A stretch of 64,000 nt of DNA from CTSoil-075 sp042610375 (GTDB lineage Bacteria > Bacillota > Negativicutes > DSM-13327), in the NCBI RefSeq assembly GCF_042610375.1, contig NZ_JBGJZL010000009.1, forward strand, positions 1-64,000, read 5' to 3'. Under the pieces are notes generated by a model. The model had not been told where the DNA came from, did not search any database, and saw only the letters and a program-made list of their open reading frames with translations. Within the stretch, counting starts at the first letter, position 1, and every line of letters begins with the position of its first letter. This document shows, piece by piece, positions 25,696-34,075 of this stretch. A program made the translations under genes and the position numbers.

Positions 25696-28600
25696 GGTTT
25701 CCCTCCTCCTGATCCTCAATCAATTTCTTAATAATAAGGGCATCTTCAGGTTTTCCTAACCTGCGATACTCATTTTCTGGCAGCAAGTTATCAAACTGAC
25801 AAACAGCATGATACTGACAAAAAGTACATGGCGTACGTTTATCCAAAGCATAAGGACTAATCTCAATTTCACCATCCATAATATTACAAGCCGTTTCAAT
25901 CAATTTTTTCTCTACATGATTGAGTAATAAAGCAAACTCTTCAGGCGTTTTGACATAGGGCAAGGATGCACTATAGAAGCTCTCATCTTTTTTGAGGGCA
26001 ATTTTTAAAAACTCAGAATAACCATCAATCGCACTATCGAGAAGCCTTATAACCTCTGGATCAGCCAATACCCAGCCTGGCATTTTTAATAAACTATTTA
26101 TTTTTTTCGTAATTTCATTGGCATCAATTCGCACAATATCCGATATACTAGGGTTTTTTAGAAAGAAATATAATACCCCTGCTGGCAAACACTCTTGATA
26201 GGAATTACGGGCCACGAGGAGATAGGTCAATAGCTGCAGACGCAGTCCATAATAAACATCTACAAGTTTCAGCCAAGCACCACCCGATTTATAATCAATG
26301 ACAAGCATGTATTTTTTACCTTCGTGCTCTGCAGTATCTAAGCGATCAATCTGTCCCACAATCTCTAACCCAACCTCATCAGGTAACATATAGACGAGAG
26401 GTGCCAAAGCATCTGAACCTCGCCCAAAAGATTTCTCCATCGCCATGGGTTTAAAAACACTGACCTGATCAAACTCAACGAGGCGGCGCACTGAACGAGC
26501 TACTGTCCGTTTGAGTCTGCCAACTAAATGTTTATGCTGCTCAGAACTAAGTAAAATCTCATTCTGCAGCTTGGGTGCTAATTCTTCAACTACGGTATTA
26601 ACAATATCATGGCATTCTTGCGTGCTGACACTTCCCCAATCTCGCCCTTCCTCTGCCATACGGTCACCAAAATTTTTGAGAGCAGCATGAAGGAACTGTC
26701 CCCAATCAGGAGCTTGGAGACGAAATACAGCTCGTTCTTTTAAACTAAGTCCATATTGAGCAAAATGTTTAAAGGGGCAAGCCTGAAAGGATTCAAATCG
26801 CGTTACACTGCCTCTGAGTTTATTATTTTTAGGATAAAGACGGTTTGCTAAGGCTTTGGGTAATCTTTCGACCTGATTATGATGAAATAAGCCTGCAACT
26901 GCCTGCTCTACATAGGAACTTAAGCCTTCTTGCTGTCGCGCCCAATTATAGACATCCCACCACACTTCAGCTACAGGTTCTCCTCGTTTATACCCACGCA
27001 GTACAGTAGCTAATGCAGAGATACTTCTTTTTCCATGGGCCAAGTACTGACGTTCAGTACCTAGAATAGGTTCCACAGGCAAAGATTGCAACGGCATTGG
27101 TGAAAGTTCTCGCAGCCTCTTAATCAGCAAAGAAGGACTTAGTCCCTTACCTTCTTCATCAGCTAAAGGATAGCTGAGCCACAAATATTCTTTGGCTCTC
27201 GTCAATCCTGTATAAACCAAAAATCGTTCAGCAAAAGAATCAGCTTGCGATCCAGGAGCTAATTCTAGACCAAATTGAATCATTTGCCCCCGTTCAGCAT
27301 CCGTTAGCAGCCCTTCGCCCCGCCCACGCATAGGCAACACGCCATCATTTACACCAAGAACATAAATACCAGGAATATTTTCTAGGCTAGTCTGATCCAT
27401 AGAGGAAACTGTCACATAATCAAGACCAGGCGGTATCAAACTGAGTGTAAGACCTTCTAACCCTTCATGAATCATATCTCTATAATCTTTGAGAGCCATT
27501 TCTTGTTCACCGCAAACTTCCACTAGCTGTTCAAATAATAACACCACACTATCCCACAACTGGCGATGTTCCCGGGCTTGTTCCAGCTCTCCTGCCTTTT
27601 CCGCACGATCAGCCCACTCTTCTAATTTTTCAGGCACCCCAAGAATCTCTAAGAGCTGATACAAACTAGTGGTCATTTCCACTACTGTTGAAGACATTTT
27701 GATCTGTTGTTCAAATTGAATCAGAGGCGTTGATGCCTTCATTCGTATCTCATTGATCTCTTGTAAATAGCTCTGTTCAACCTCACTCATTTCACTATCT
27801 TCACCTAAGGAAAAACGACGGATAAAAGTCCACGTTTGATCATTGGTCCACTTCGTACCACGAATTCCAAACTCTAACACATAGTTTTCTAGTCGATCCA
27901 CTTCATCTCGGGATAAAGTTAATAAATCTGTCTTAAAACAACGAAATAAGGGTTCATAACTCCAACGCTCAATGACAATATCTAAGACCGACCGTAACAA
28001 TTCTGCCAGAGGATGGTGAAAAGGATGGCGCTTACGATCACTAAAAAACGGTATCTCATAATCAGCAAGTACGATTTCTACAATATCAGCATAACTTTCT
28101 GTATCTCTGAGTAAAATGCCAATATCACGCCAACGGTAACCTTCCTCTCGGCATAGACGCAAAATATCGCGCGCCATCCCTTCTACTTCTACCCGGCGGT
28201 TAGCAGCTTCAACCACTGCTAATCCCTGGATTTCACCAGTCCAAACCACCGCTGGAGAAGTAAAAAATTGTTTTTCAATATGCCTGAGAAGAGGCGCAGT
28301 AAACCGCTCCGACTCAGTTAATACAATTTCTTCGACCTCAACGCCCATATTTTTTGCTAAATCCACTAGCTTACGCCGTGTATCCCATTGGCGATGAAAT
28401 AAAGCTGTTGGATTATGTTGTTGTTCTGAATGGCCATCGAGACACAAAGTCATGGTTACGCTGGCAGATGTCTCTAATAGTTTTTTTACAACCGCTGCTT
28501 CCTGAGGATTAAACCAAGTAAATCCATCAATCCACACCTGTGCACCATTTAAAATTTCAGACTTATCCATCTTTTCTGCCAGCAGTGTCAAATAATCTTC

Positions 28601-29143
28601 AGGATCGGTATAACGACCCTGTAAAAATTTTTCAAACCCTTGGTAAACGAGAGCTAAATCATGAAGTTTATCCCCAATCGTCAAACCACTCAATTGTTCC
28701 TCAGCCTCAGAAAGTAATTCTGGCGATACACCATAGGATTTAAATTCTTGAATCATACTGATTAACAAATCTGCAAAAGTTCGCTGACCAGCGGCCCGGT
28801 GGAATATTTTAAACTCCTGCTGGTGTTCATGGAGTAATTGGCTCAGCACTAACCGCTTACCTAGTTCTGTAATATGAGGTCTAACAGCTCCACCTGTTTC
28901 CATCAAAATTCGATGGGCTAAACGGCGGAATCCAAATACATAAGCCCTTGTAAACCCCTCAATACCAGGCATAGTGGCTAGAGCATGTTCTACTTGAAAA
29001 GTTGCATGCTCTGGTAAAATCATGACTAAGGATTTACCTTCAGAAGATGTTTTCAATATCTCGCCCATTTCTTGTAAACAATAATGGGTCTTACCTGACC
29101 CGGCCCGCCCTATGATTAATCTTAGTTTCACTGATGGATTCAT
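25682..29143 (-). CDS. addB: ATP-dependent helicase/nuclease subunit B
   Basis: A 1153-residue partner of AddA. It has an N-terminal inactive-helicase fold with Walker A (IIGRAGSGKTHYCL, residues 11-24) and a C-terminal nuclease domain (LVIDYKSGGAWLK). The four iron-sulfur cysteines are present as CPFKHF upstream and CTFCQYHAVC near the C-terminus. Length agrees with B. subtilis AddB (about 1166). It is the first gene of the addBA operon. Confidence 0.97.
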   Translation of the reverse strand: MNPSVKLRLIIGRAGSGKTHYCLQEMGEILKTSSEGKSLVMILPEHATFQVEHALATMPGIEGFTRAYVFGFRRLAHRILMETGGAVRPHITELGKRLVLSQLLHEHQQEFKIFHRAAGQRTFADLLISMIQEFKSYGVSPELLSEAEEQLSGLTIGDKLHDLALVYQGFEKFLQGRYTDPEDYLTLLAEKMDKSEILNGAQVWIDGFTWFNPQEAAVVKKLLETSASVTMTLCLDGHSEQQHNPTALFHRQWDTRRKLVDLAKNMGVEVEEIVLTESERFTAPLLRHIEKQFFTSPAVVWTGEIQGLAVVEAANRRVEVEGMARDILRLCREEGYRWRDIGILLRDTESYADIVEIVLADYEIPFFSDRKRHPFHHPLAELLRSVLDIVIERWSYEPLFRCFKTDLLTLSRDEVDRLENYVLEFGIRGTKWTNDQTWTFIRRFSLGEDSEMSEVEQSYLQEINEIRMKASTPLIQFEQQIKMSSTVVEMTTSLYQLLEILGVPEKLEEWADRAEKAGELEQAREHRQLWDSVVLLFEQLVEVCGEQEMALKDYRDMIHEGLEGLTLSLIPPGLDYVTVSSMDQTSLENIPGIYVLGVNDGVLPMRGRGEGLLTDAERGQMIQFGLELAPGSQADSFAERFLVYTGLTRAKEYLWLSYPLADEEGKGLSPSLLIKRLRELSPMPLQSLPVEPILGTERQYLAHGKRSISALATVLRGYKRGEPVAEVWWDVYNWARQQEGLSSYVEQAVAGLFHHNQVERLPKALANRLYPKNNKLRGSVTRFESFQACPFKHFAQYGLSLKERAVFRLQAPDWGQFLHAALKNFGDRMAEEGRDWGSVSTQECHDIVNTVVEELAPKLQNEILLSSEQHKHLVGRLKRTVARSVRRLVEFDQVSVFKPMAMEKSFGRGSDALAPLVYMLPDEVGLEIVGQIDRLDTAEHEGKKYMLVIDYKSGGAWLKLVDVYYGLRLQLLTYLLVARNSYQECLPAGVLYFFLKNPSISDIVRIDANEITKKINSLLKMPGWVLADPEVIRLLDSAIDGYSEFLKIALKKDESFYSASLPYVKTPEEFALLLNHVEKKLIETACNIMDGEIEISPYALDKRTPCTFCQYHAVCQFDNLLPENEYRRLGKPEDALIIKKLIEDQEEGNHGLV

Positions 29144-29230
29144 CTCCCTACTATGCTAATCTCTTTACAGTACCATTCGGTAAGATTGAGTAAAAGTCCT
29201 ATCATTCATTTCCATGACGCCGTAAAATAA

Positions 29231-29270
29231 AGAACAGGAGAGCAATCCCCTTGGGGAACCTCTCCTGTCC
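29231..29270 (-). terminator. Terminator of the CotF-like gene
   Basis: AACAGGAGAG...CTCTCCTGT hairpin with inner TCCCC/GGGGA pairing, ending in TTCTTTATTTTA on the minus strand. Confidence 0.75.
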
Positions 29271-29284
29271 GCGATCCTTATTAT

Positions 29285-29773
29285 TTACTGTGCGCTATAC
29301 ATGCCTTTGCTCTGCATGTACTCAAATAGACCTTGTCCGTGTTCTTGCTCTTCTTTTTGTATATGGTTCAGAGCTTGGCGCATAGCTGGATCTTTAAACT
29401 CAAAAATTGCCGTATCATAGGCACCTGAAACGAATTTTTCCGTCATAAGCATATCACTGCAGAGCGCACTATCACTTTGACTAGTCGTTGCCCCTTGCTG
29501 TGTTTGAGAAGAGGACTGGGTTGAACTTTGCAGAGTACTTTGTTGTTGTTGTTGCTGACCTTGCTGTGAAAAGGTCGCTGGAACTTGACCGCTCAGCATT
29601 TGAGTAATGGTATCGAGGTGGGTCTGTTCTTGGCTGGCATAAGTAGTTAATAATTGTTTTAATTGGGGATCACTTGCTTGCTGTGCATAAGTTTGATATT
29701 TTTGTATACAAACTTTTTCATGCTTTTGTTGATCTTTTAACAGGGACGTTTCTTTTTGTGTTAATGTAGACAT
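29285..29773 (-). CDS. CotF-like spore coat / ferritin-like protein
   Basis: A 162-residue protein with two helical halves (residues 1-60 and 100-162) of the coat-F type split by a Gln/Ser/Thr-rich linker (FSQQGQQQQQQSTLQSS). Helix motifs EKVCIQKYQTYAQQA and SEQTHLD-like YASQEQTHLDTITQML, then IQKEEQEHGQGLFEYMQ, fit the CotF/ferritin-like fold. Probably a late sporulation coat component. ATG at 29773 follows AGGAGGTG. Monocistronic, with its own terminator. Confidence 0.85.
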   Translation of the reverse strand: MSTLTQKETSLLKDQQKHEKVCIQKYQTYAQQASDPQLKQLLTTYASQEQTHLDTITQMLSGQVPATFSQQGQQQQQQSTLQSSTQSSSQTQQGATTSQSDSALCSDMLMTEKFVSGAYDTAIFEFKDPAMRQALNHIQKEEQEHGQGLFEYMQSKGMYSAQ

Positions 29774-29855
29774 AATTGACAACACCTCCTGCTATTATTT
29801 TGTCTAAAAGGTATTATCATTATTCAATCATAGAAAATAAAAAGAGTGAACTCTG

Positions 29856-30767
29856 TTAAAAATCATGTTTTCCTGACCAGCCAATGCCAAGAAAACCTCT
29901 TGTTTTTTTGTGTAATTCCCGTGTTACACTATCACCGTCATTAACTTTACCGTACAGTTCTTGAGTACCATCATCTTTCAATCTAGGCACTGCAATACAC
30001 ATCTTTTCAAAGACTTCGGTAACGGTTAGAAAACCAATATTCTTTTTCATAACAATGAGTTCTCCAGTGACAGGGTGCAAAATTGTATCACTTGTACTAT
30101 TGACAACTAAAGTATCATTAACAGCTATATTATTGACTGTACCAAGATCAATAAAATAGTTACGACCTTCCGCCTTAAGAACATAACCTTGCACTGGAAT
30201 AAATTTATAGATGGTCCGTATAGAATCATAAGCTGCTTCTTCTAATGAGGCATTCATATCATCATTGTAATTCGTTATACTCTTTTGGTCTGACCATACA
30301 ATTTGTCCAGTTTTAACATCAACTAATCGAAGAATTAAACTTACTGTATTTTTTGAATTCCCTTTAATCCATACATCTTTATTTTTTTTCTTATTATAGT
30401 CATAATGCCCCTTTTCTGTCGTCACATTACCCGACACAGTACCCATTAAGAGATAGTCAAGACCCAATATACCTCCGAGATCAGAGACGGTTGCAGGATC
30501 AAGATATCCTTGTGCACCTAAGCGCTGTTCGTCAAAGACTCTATCTAATTCTCCCCTCTCAACCACACTGCATGATTTGAGTTTAACTAAGTCGGCAGTC
30601 AAAACGTCGGCTGCCGTTTGACCAAAATGACGGAAGCTAGTATCATTTTTCAATCGTAAAACGCCAATCTTTTTTTGACTTATACTCCCATTCGCGAATA
30701 TCACATTCGGTATGATGGTCATGGAAAAACAAATCACTAATAAGTATAAAAATACTCTTTTCGTCAT
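29856..30767 (-). CDS. Secreted CsgG/FlgT-like protein
   Basis: A 303-residue protein with an N-terminal signal peptide (about residues 1-25, ...IPNVIFA). Residues about 33-175 match the CsgG fold: KKIGVLRLKNDT, ADVLTADLVKLKSCSVVERGELDRVFDEQ, LDYLLMGTVSG, RLVDVKTGQIVWSDQ. The C-terminal part (EGRNYFIDLGTVNNIAVNDTLVV) resembles the FlgT/flagellar-assembly beta domain. There is no lipobox cysteine, so it is not the curli pore itself. It points to an outer membrane. Function unknown; no curli or flagellar genes are adjacent. Confidence 0.8.
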   Translation of the reverse strand: MTKRVFLYLLVICFSMTIIPNVIFANGSISQKKIGVLRLKNDTSFRHFGQTAADVLTADLVKLKSCSVVERGELDRVFDEQRLGAQGYLDPATVSDLGGILGLDYLLMGTVSGNVTTEKGHYDYNKKKNKDVWIKGNSKNTVSLILRLVDVKTGQIVWSDQKSITNYNDDMNASLEEAAYDSIRTIYKFIPVQGYVLKAEGRNYFIDLGTVNNIAVNDTLVVNSTSDTILHPVTGELIVMKKNIGFLTVTEVFEKMCIAVPRLKDDGTQELYGKVNDGDSVTRELHKKTRGFLGIGWSGKHDF

Positions 30768-30889
30768 AAAAGCCTCCTATAAATTAGATATCCTAGACTT
30801 AATTCGTCTATTCGTTATCTTTCCATTATAATCCTTCTAATAAAATCCCTTTAAAATATAGCAAATATTGTATATATCTATTATTCCAT

Positions 30890-30918
30890 TTGCTTTTTGG
30901 GAAATTAGCTGTTATAAT
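30890..30918 (+). promoter_or_regulatory. Promoter of the tRNA-Gln/tRNA-Lys pair
   Basis: TTGCTT (30890-30895) and TATAAT (30913-30918), 17-bp spacer, 24 nt upstream of tRNA-Gln. Confidence 0.75.
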
Positions 30919-30941
30919 ATACTACTGTTAGGGTATTTAAT

Positions 30942-31017
30942 TGGGGCGTCGCCAAGTTGGTAAGGCACGGGACTCTGACTCCCGTATTCGCAGGTTCGAG
31001 TCCTGCCGCCCTAACCA
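30942..31017 (+). tRNA. tRNA-Gln(CTG)
   Basis: Acceptor TGGGGCG pairs with CGCCCTA (one G-U), anticodon stem-loop CGGGA-CTCTGAC-TCCCG gives CTG, CCA is encoded. It is the first of a two-tRNA unit. Confidence 0.96.
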
Positions 31018-31027
31018 CATTTAATAT

Positions 31028-31122
<95 letters not shown>

Positions 31123-31161
31123 GGTTCGCGAGGGCTTTTTTTATGTTAACTATGGTGTTTG

Positions 31162-31248
31162 TTTAGTGTTTATTTTAGAAAAAGGATACAAATGAATACT
31201 AATAAACTCTAAAATAAGGTGTTAACTATTGTATATGAACACCTTATT
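31162..31248. repeat. Left-end recombination arm sites
   Basis: TTTAGTGTTTATTT at 31162-31175 recurs twice near the right end (46351 and 46362), as expected for integrase arm sites. An 11-bp perfect inverted repeat, AATAAGGTGTT at 31213-31223 and AACACCTTATT at 31238-31248, lies next to it. The remaining sequence from 31249 to 31396 shows no gene. Confidence 0.6.
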
Positions 31249-31396
31249 ATTACTGTATTTATTACTGACAGAAAATAAAATAGCATACTCAACACATCAG
31301 CACCAGCCGAACAAAAGTAGTAGCGACTTTCAAGAGAATTTTTGAATTTATTTCTCTGCTAGCAATCCCCATCGTCACTTTACCACCAGCACAAAC

Positions 31397-31422
31397 AAAA
31401 AAAGACAGGTATTACCCTGCCT
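31397..31422 (-). terminator. Terminator of the left-end gene pair
   Basis: GGCAGGG-TAAT-ACCTGTC and T-run on the minus strand, about 95 nt after the stop at 31516. Confidence 0.75.
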
Positions 31423-31515
31423 TAAAATACATCACCCATACAAACTACCACGCCTACAAAATAAAACCTCTCACAACGCAATTATGAACGGCTGTTATGA
31501 GAAAGATAGAATCCC

Positions 31516-31668
31516 CTACCCAATATTACTATACTTCGCACAAATTATTGTTTCCAACAATCTTTCAGGTGTAACCTGTAAATCATTCGCCATAGCTTCT
31601 ATATTTTCCCTAAGTTCGTCATTCTCAATCGTTACGATTAATTCAACATAATCTTGTTCGATATTCAT
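31516..31668 (-). CDS. 50-residue hypothetical protein of the element
   Basis: ATG at 31668 overlaps the stop of the upstream small gene (ATGA). The product starts MNIEQDYVELIVTIENDELRE and is acidic, with one long helix (NIEAMANDLQVTPERLLETII) that looks like a small DNA-binding or antitoxin-type helix pair. No family is recognised. The tight coupling suggests it acts with its partner. Confidence 0.6.
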   Translation of the reverse strand: MNIEQDYVELIVTIENDELRENIEAMANDLQVTPERLLETIICAKYSNIG

Positions 31669-31841
31669 GCTAATACCCTCACTACAAGTAACTTCTCTAG
31701 GTGAGGTATTGCTTCAACTAAATTTTCCTTATGCTTGGCGACAATATCAATAAGTTGCTCTAATTTTTCTTGAGTATCAAATCCTATTTCTTGCAAATCA
31801 ATAAATGCGTCACGGTATCTTAAATATTCTGCAACTGTCAT
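31665..31841 (-). CDS. 58-residue hypothetical protein of the element
   Basis: ATG at 31841 (AAAGGAT about 10 nt upstream) gives a helical protein (MTVAEYLRYRDAFIDLQEIG, then EKLEQLIDIVAKHKENLVEA). It is translationally coupled to the 50-residue gene by a 4-nt overlap. No family is recognised. A two-gene control module or toxin-antitoxin pair is possible but not shown. Confidence 0.55.
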   Translation of the reverse strand: MTVAEYLRYRDAFIDLQEIGFDTQEKLEQLIDIVAKHKENLVEAIPHLEKLLVVRVLA

Positions 31842-31900
31842 ATGTAGCACCATCCTTTATTATTTTGACTACCATCTGCCAACAATGATAAAATAGTGCT

Positions 31901-31975
31901 GGCAGGGTTCTTAGTTGGTTCTTGCCGTGTCCTAGCCTTTACCTGTTACAGCAGGTAGGGGCTTTTTCTTTTTTT
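31901..31975 (+). ncRNA. Candidate small RNA (about 75 nt)
   Basis: A promoter on the plus strand (TTGACT 31865-31870, 18-bp spacer, TAAAAT 31889-31894) would start near 31901. The transcript would form GGCAGG...CTTGCC and end at an intrinsic terminator (ACCTGTTACAGCAGGT, then T-run near 31970). It holds no ORF with a ribosome site. It is opposite in direction to both flanking genes. Confidence 0.5.
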
Positions 31976-31983
31976 GATATCCA

Positions 31984-32202
31984 TTAATCATTTAATTGAT
32001 TATCTTTATTTATTTCGCAAACATCTGATAATTGACACTTAAGTTCTAAGCAAATACGTTCCAACACCATTAAGGCAATATATTCATTTTTACCCATTTT
32101 AGCTAGCGTTGACGTTGATATATTGACTTTTTCTTTTAATTGACTCTTACTTAATCCCTTATCAATCAACAATTTCCATAATGGATTATAACTGACTGGC
32201 AA
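31984..32202 (-). CDS. XRE-family helix-turn-helix regulator
   Basis: A 72-residue Cro/C1-type protein. The HTH is visible as LSKSQLKEKVNISTSTLAKMGKNEYI (about residues 17-42). The start is TTG at 32202 with AAGGGGGTG upstream. Such small XRE proteins act as repressors in mobile elements; here its target is unknown. The 280-bp gap to its right contains only an imperfect hairpin near 32352-32380. Confidence 0.85.
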   Translation of the reverse strand: MPVSYNPLWKLLIDKGLSKSQLKEKVNISTSTLAKMGKNEYIALMVLERICLELKCQLSDVCEINKDNQLND

Positions 32203-32433
32203 TAAATCACCCCCTTTTGTATTTATATTACCGCATTATATTTGATATGTCAAATATTTAATTCAATATTATAAATATTAAGTTTGATATCTATCATCAT
32301 TTACCGATCAAAAAAAACCTCCACGAATTTAGAGAGATTGTTATTTTAGCCTAACCACTATATCACCAGTGTTTAGGTTCTTTCTTATTTCAATTTTAAT
32401 AAGGCAGACTTTTGTAAACAGCTATTTTGCCAC

Positions 32434-32463
32434 ATAAAAAAAACCTGACATTAATGCCAAGTT
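32434..32463 (-). terminator. Terminator of the HTH gene at 32482
   Basis: AACTTGGCA-TTAA-TGTCAGGTT with eight T on the minus strand. It closely resembles the terminator at 33227-33256. Confidence 0.85.
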
Positions 32464-32481
32464 TTATCTATTTTATAATTA

Positions 32482-32997
32482 TTAAATTACTTTCTTAGCT
32501 TCTTCGTATAATACATATCCAAGGTATTTTTCAATATTAGGTATGTCGGTTATGATCTTCAATATCTTTGTTTGCTCTGCTAATTTTTCTATAAGTGCTA
32601 CATTATTGCCACTCTCTTGCTGTATAGGATGATTAATTAATACACTCTCATTAATTTCTTGCGTCGTATTTTGTGTGGCAATAATATTGGTATTCTCTTC
32701 CTCCATAGGCAGCATAATTTCTTCATTATTGCCAAGTTTCTGATCTTTTGGAAGTGCAGCATTATGAGGGTATTTCTTTAATAAAATCTTAGTTATTTCT
32801 TTATTTCCTCTACCTTGAGATGCGTATGTATTTATTTCTCTCATTATCTCTTTCTTGTCATCTGCATACAACATCTTACCTTTATCGGCTCTTACACAAG
32901 GAAGGAAATCCATATATGGCGTTATTCGATACCTAAGTGTTGAAGAGGGTGTATTTAGTTCTTCAGCAATTTGTGACAAAGTTTTAATATTAATCAC
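32482..32997 (-). CDS. MerR-like HTH protein of the element
   Basis: About 171 residues from GTG 32997; the frame extends to TTG 33093, and the true start is uncertain because AAAAAAGG is very close to the GTG. The N-terminus (NIKTLSQIAEELNTPSSTLRYRITPYMDF) is a MerR-type winged helix. The middle is polar and low-complexity, and the C-terminus (NVALIEKLAEQTKILKII) could oligomerise. Similar plasmid and phage proteins act in partition or regulation. A TTGACA-n18-TATCAT promoter lies inside the long frame near 33020-33060, which favours the shorter start. Confidence 0.6.
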   Translation of the reverse strand: MINIKTLSQIAEELNTPSSTLRYRITPYMDFLPCVRADKGKMLYADDKKEIMREINTYASQGRGNKEITKILLKKYPHNAALPKDQKLGNNEEIMLPMEEENTNIIATQNTTQEINESVLINHPIQQESGNNVALIEKLAEQTKILKIITDIPNIEKYLGYVLYEEAKKVI

Positions 32998-33226
32998 ACC
33001 TTTTTTAAAAAATCTTAAAACCACTTTAAAACTATGATAACTTTCTTTGTTGTTAGTTGTCAATAATTTAATTATGTTAATTATAACCAACAAGTATTAT
33101 CAATATAATATGCACTAAATTGAAAGCCAATTAACTACCAATCAACTATAACTCATTGTCTTTTGAAATCTTCTTGCCTACTAACGAACAATACTTTGCG
33201 AAATTGACAAAGATATATAGATAATA

Positions 33227-33256
33227 CAAAAAAGCCCTGACGTTAACCGCCAAGAC
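33227..33256 (-). terminator. Terminator with no clear gene upstream
   Basis: GTCTTGGCG-GTTAA-CGTCAGGGC and T-run on the minus strand. The 220 bp to its right, up to the next terminator, carries no supported ORF; an inverted repeat TGACAGA...TCTGTCA lies at about 33411-33438. It may end an untranslated RNA or be a relic. Confidence 0.6.
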
Positions 33257-33476
33257 TTCATCAACATCACATATGTTATTTTCCTAATATAATAAAGCAC
33301 AATTTCAGTATCAACGACACACAAGAAGACAATAAGAGTGCGGAAAATTTTGTGTAAATACTTTGCCCCTATAAGTCAAATACGAACGAAATACCATAGA
33401 GAACTATTGCTGACAGAGAAATAAATTACAATCTGTCAAACTTCCTCATAGTCAAAGGCTCGTCCTAGTGAAACAC

Positions 33477-33556
33477 AAAAAAAAAAAAAATAAGACCGCC
33501 TATGCAATCTATTTACCGATTATACTAAAAGGCTTATAGATTGTCCTAGGCGGTCT
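33477..33556 (-). terminator. Long terminator after the tail-gene unit
   Basis: GACCGCCTA (33494-33502) pairs with TAGGCGGTC (33547-33555), with inner ATAGATTG/CAATCTAT pairing; 14 T follow on the minus strand (33477-33490). It closes the tape-measure operon. Confidence 0.9.
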
Positions 33557-33591
33557 CATTACCATGTTTTAAAATTAGCACTACCCTTCTA

Positions 33592-34035
33592 CTAAAATTT
33601 AGTTAATATGCTATTTAAATCATCAGCCCCTTGACGCAAGATGTATTTTTCATCATGGTTTTTATTTTTAATAGCTGCTTGCATACTAGTATTTATATAA
33701 TATAAATGGATTTCAAACTTCAACCGTTCAGCAATTATTTCATTAGTCATCATATGAATATCAGTAATTATATTTTGAATTTTTTCATCAATAGCAAGAC
33801 TGATGCTGTTTAACTGTTCTCCAGACGTTTCTGTTGGCAAATCTAAAACATCAGTTGAAAAATTAAAATTAATATCCTTATTCAGATACTTACCAGCATA
33901 CGCTTTCATTCTACATGTAACGTTCTCTATTAATTCACTATCATCAGTATGGTTATACAAAAATTTTCGTATAGACGATTCTAATTCTTGTAAATTTATT
34001 ACCGATTTTGTTGGAAATTCAATAACAGAAGCCAT
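33592..34035 (-). CDS. Hypothetical protein after the tape measure
   Basis: A 147-residue helical protein (start MASVIEFPTKSVINLQELE; AAAGGATG upstream). The C-terminal part is a long amphipathic helical region (IDEKIQNIITDIHMMTNEII). It begins 41 nt after the tape-measure stop and shares its terminator, so it could be a tail-associated or hijacking factor. No family is recognised. Confidence 0.65.
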   Translation of the reverse strand: MASVIEFPTKSVINLQELESSIRKFLYNHTDDSELIENVTCRMKAYAGKYLNKDINFNFSTDVLDLPTETSGEQLNSISLAIDEKIQNIITDIHMMTNEIIAERLKFEIHLYYINTSMQAAIKNKNHDEKYILRQGADDLNSILTKF

Positions 34036-34075
34036 TAATATATCACATCCTTTACTATAAATTATAATCTTTTTT

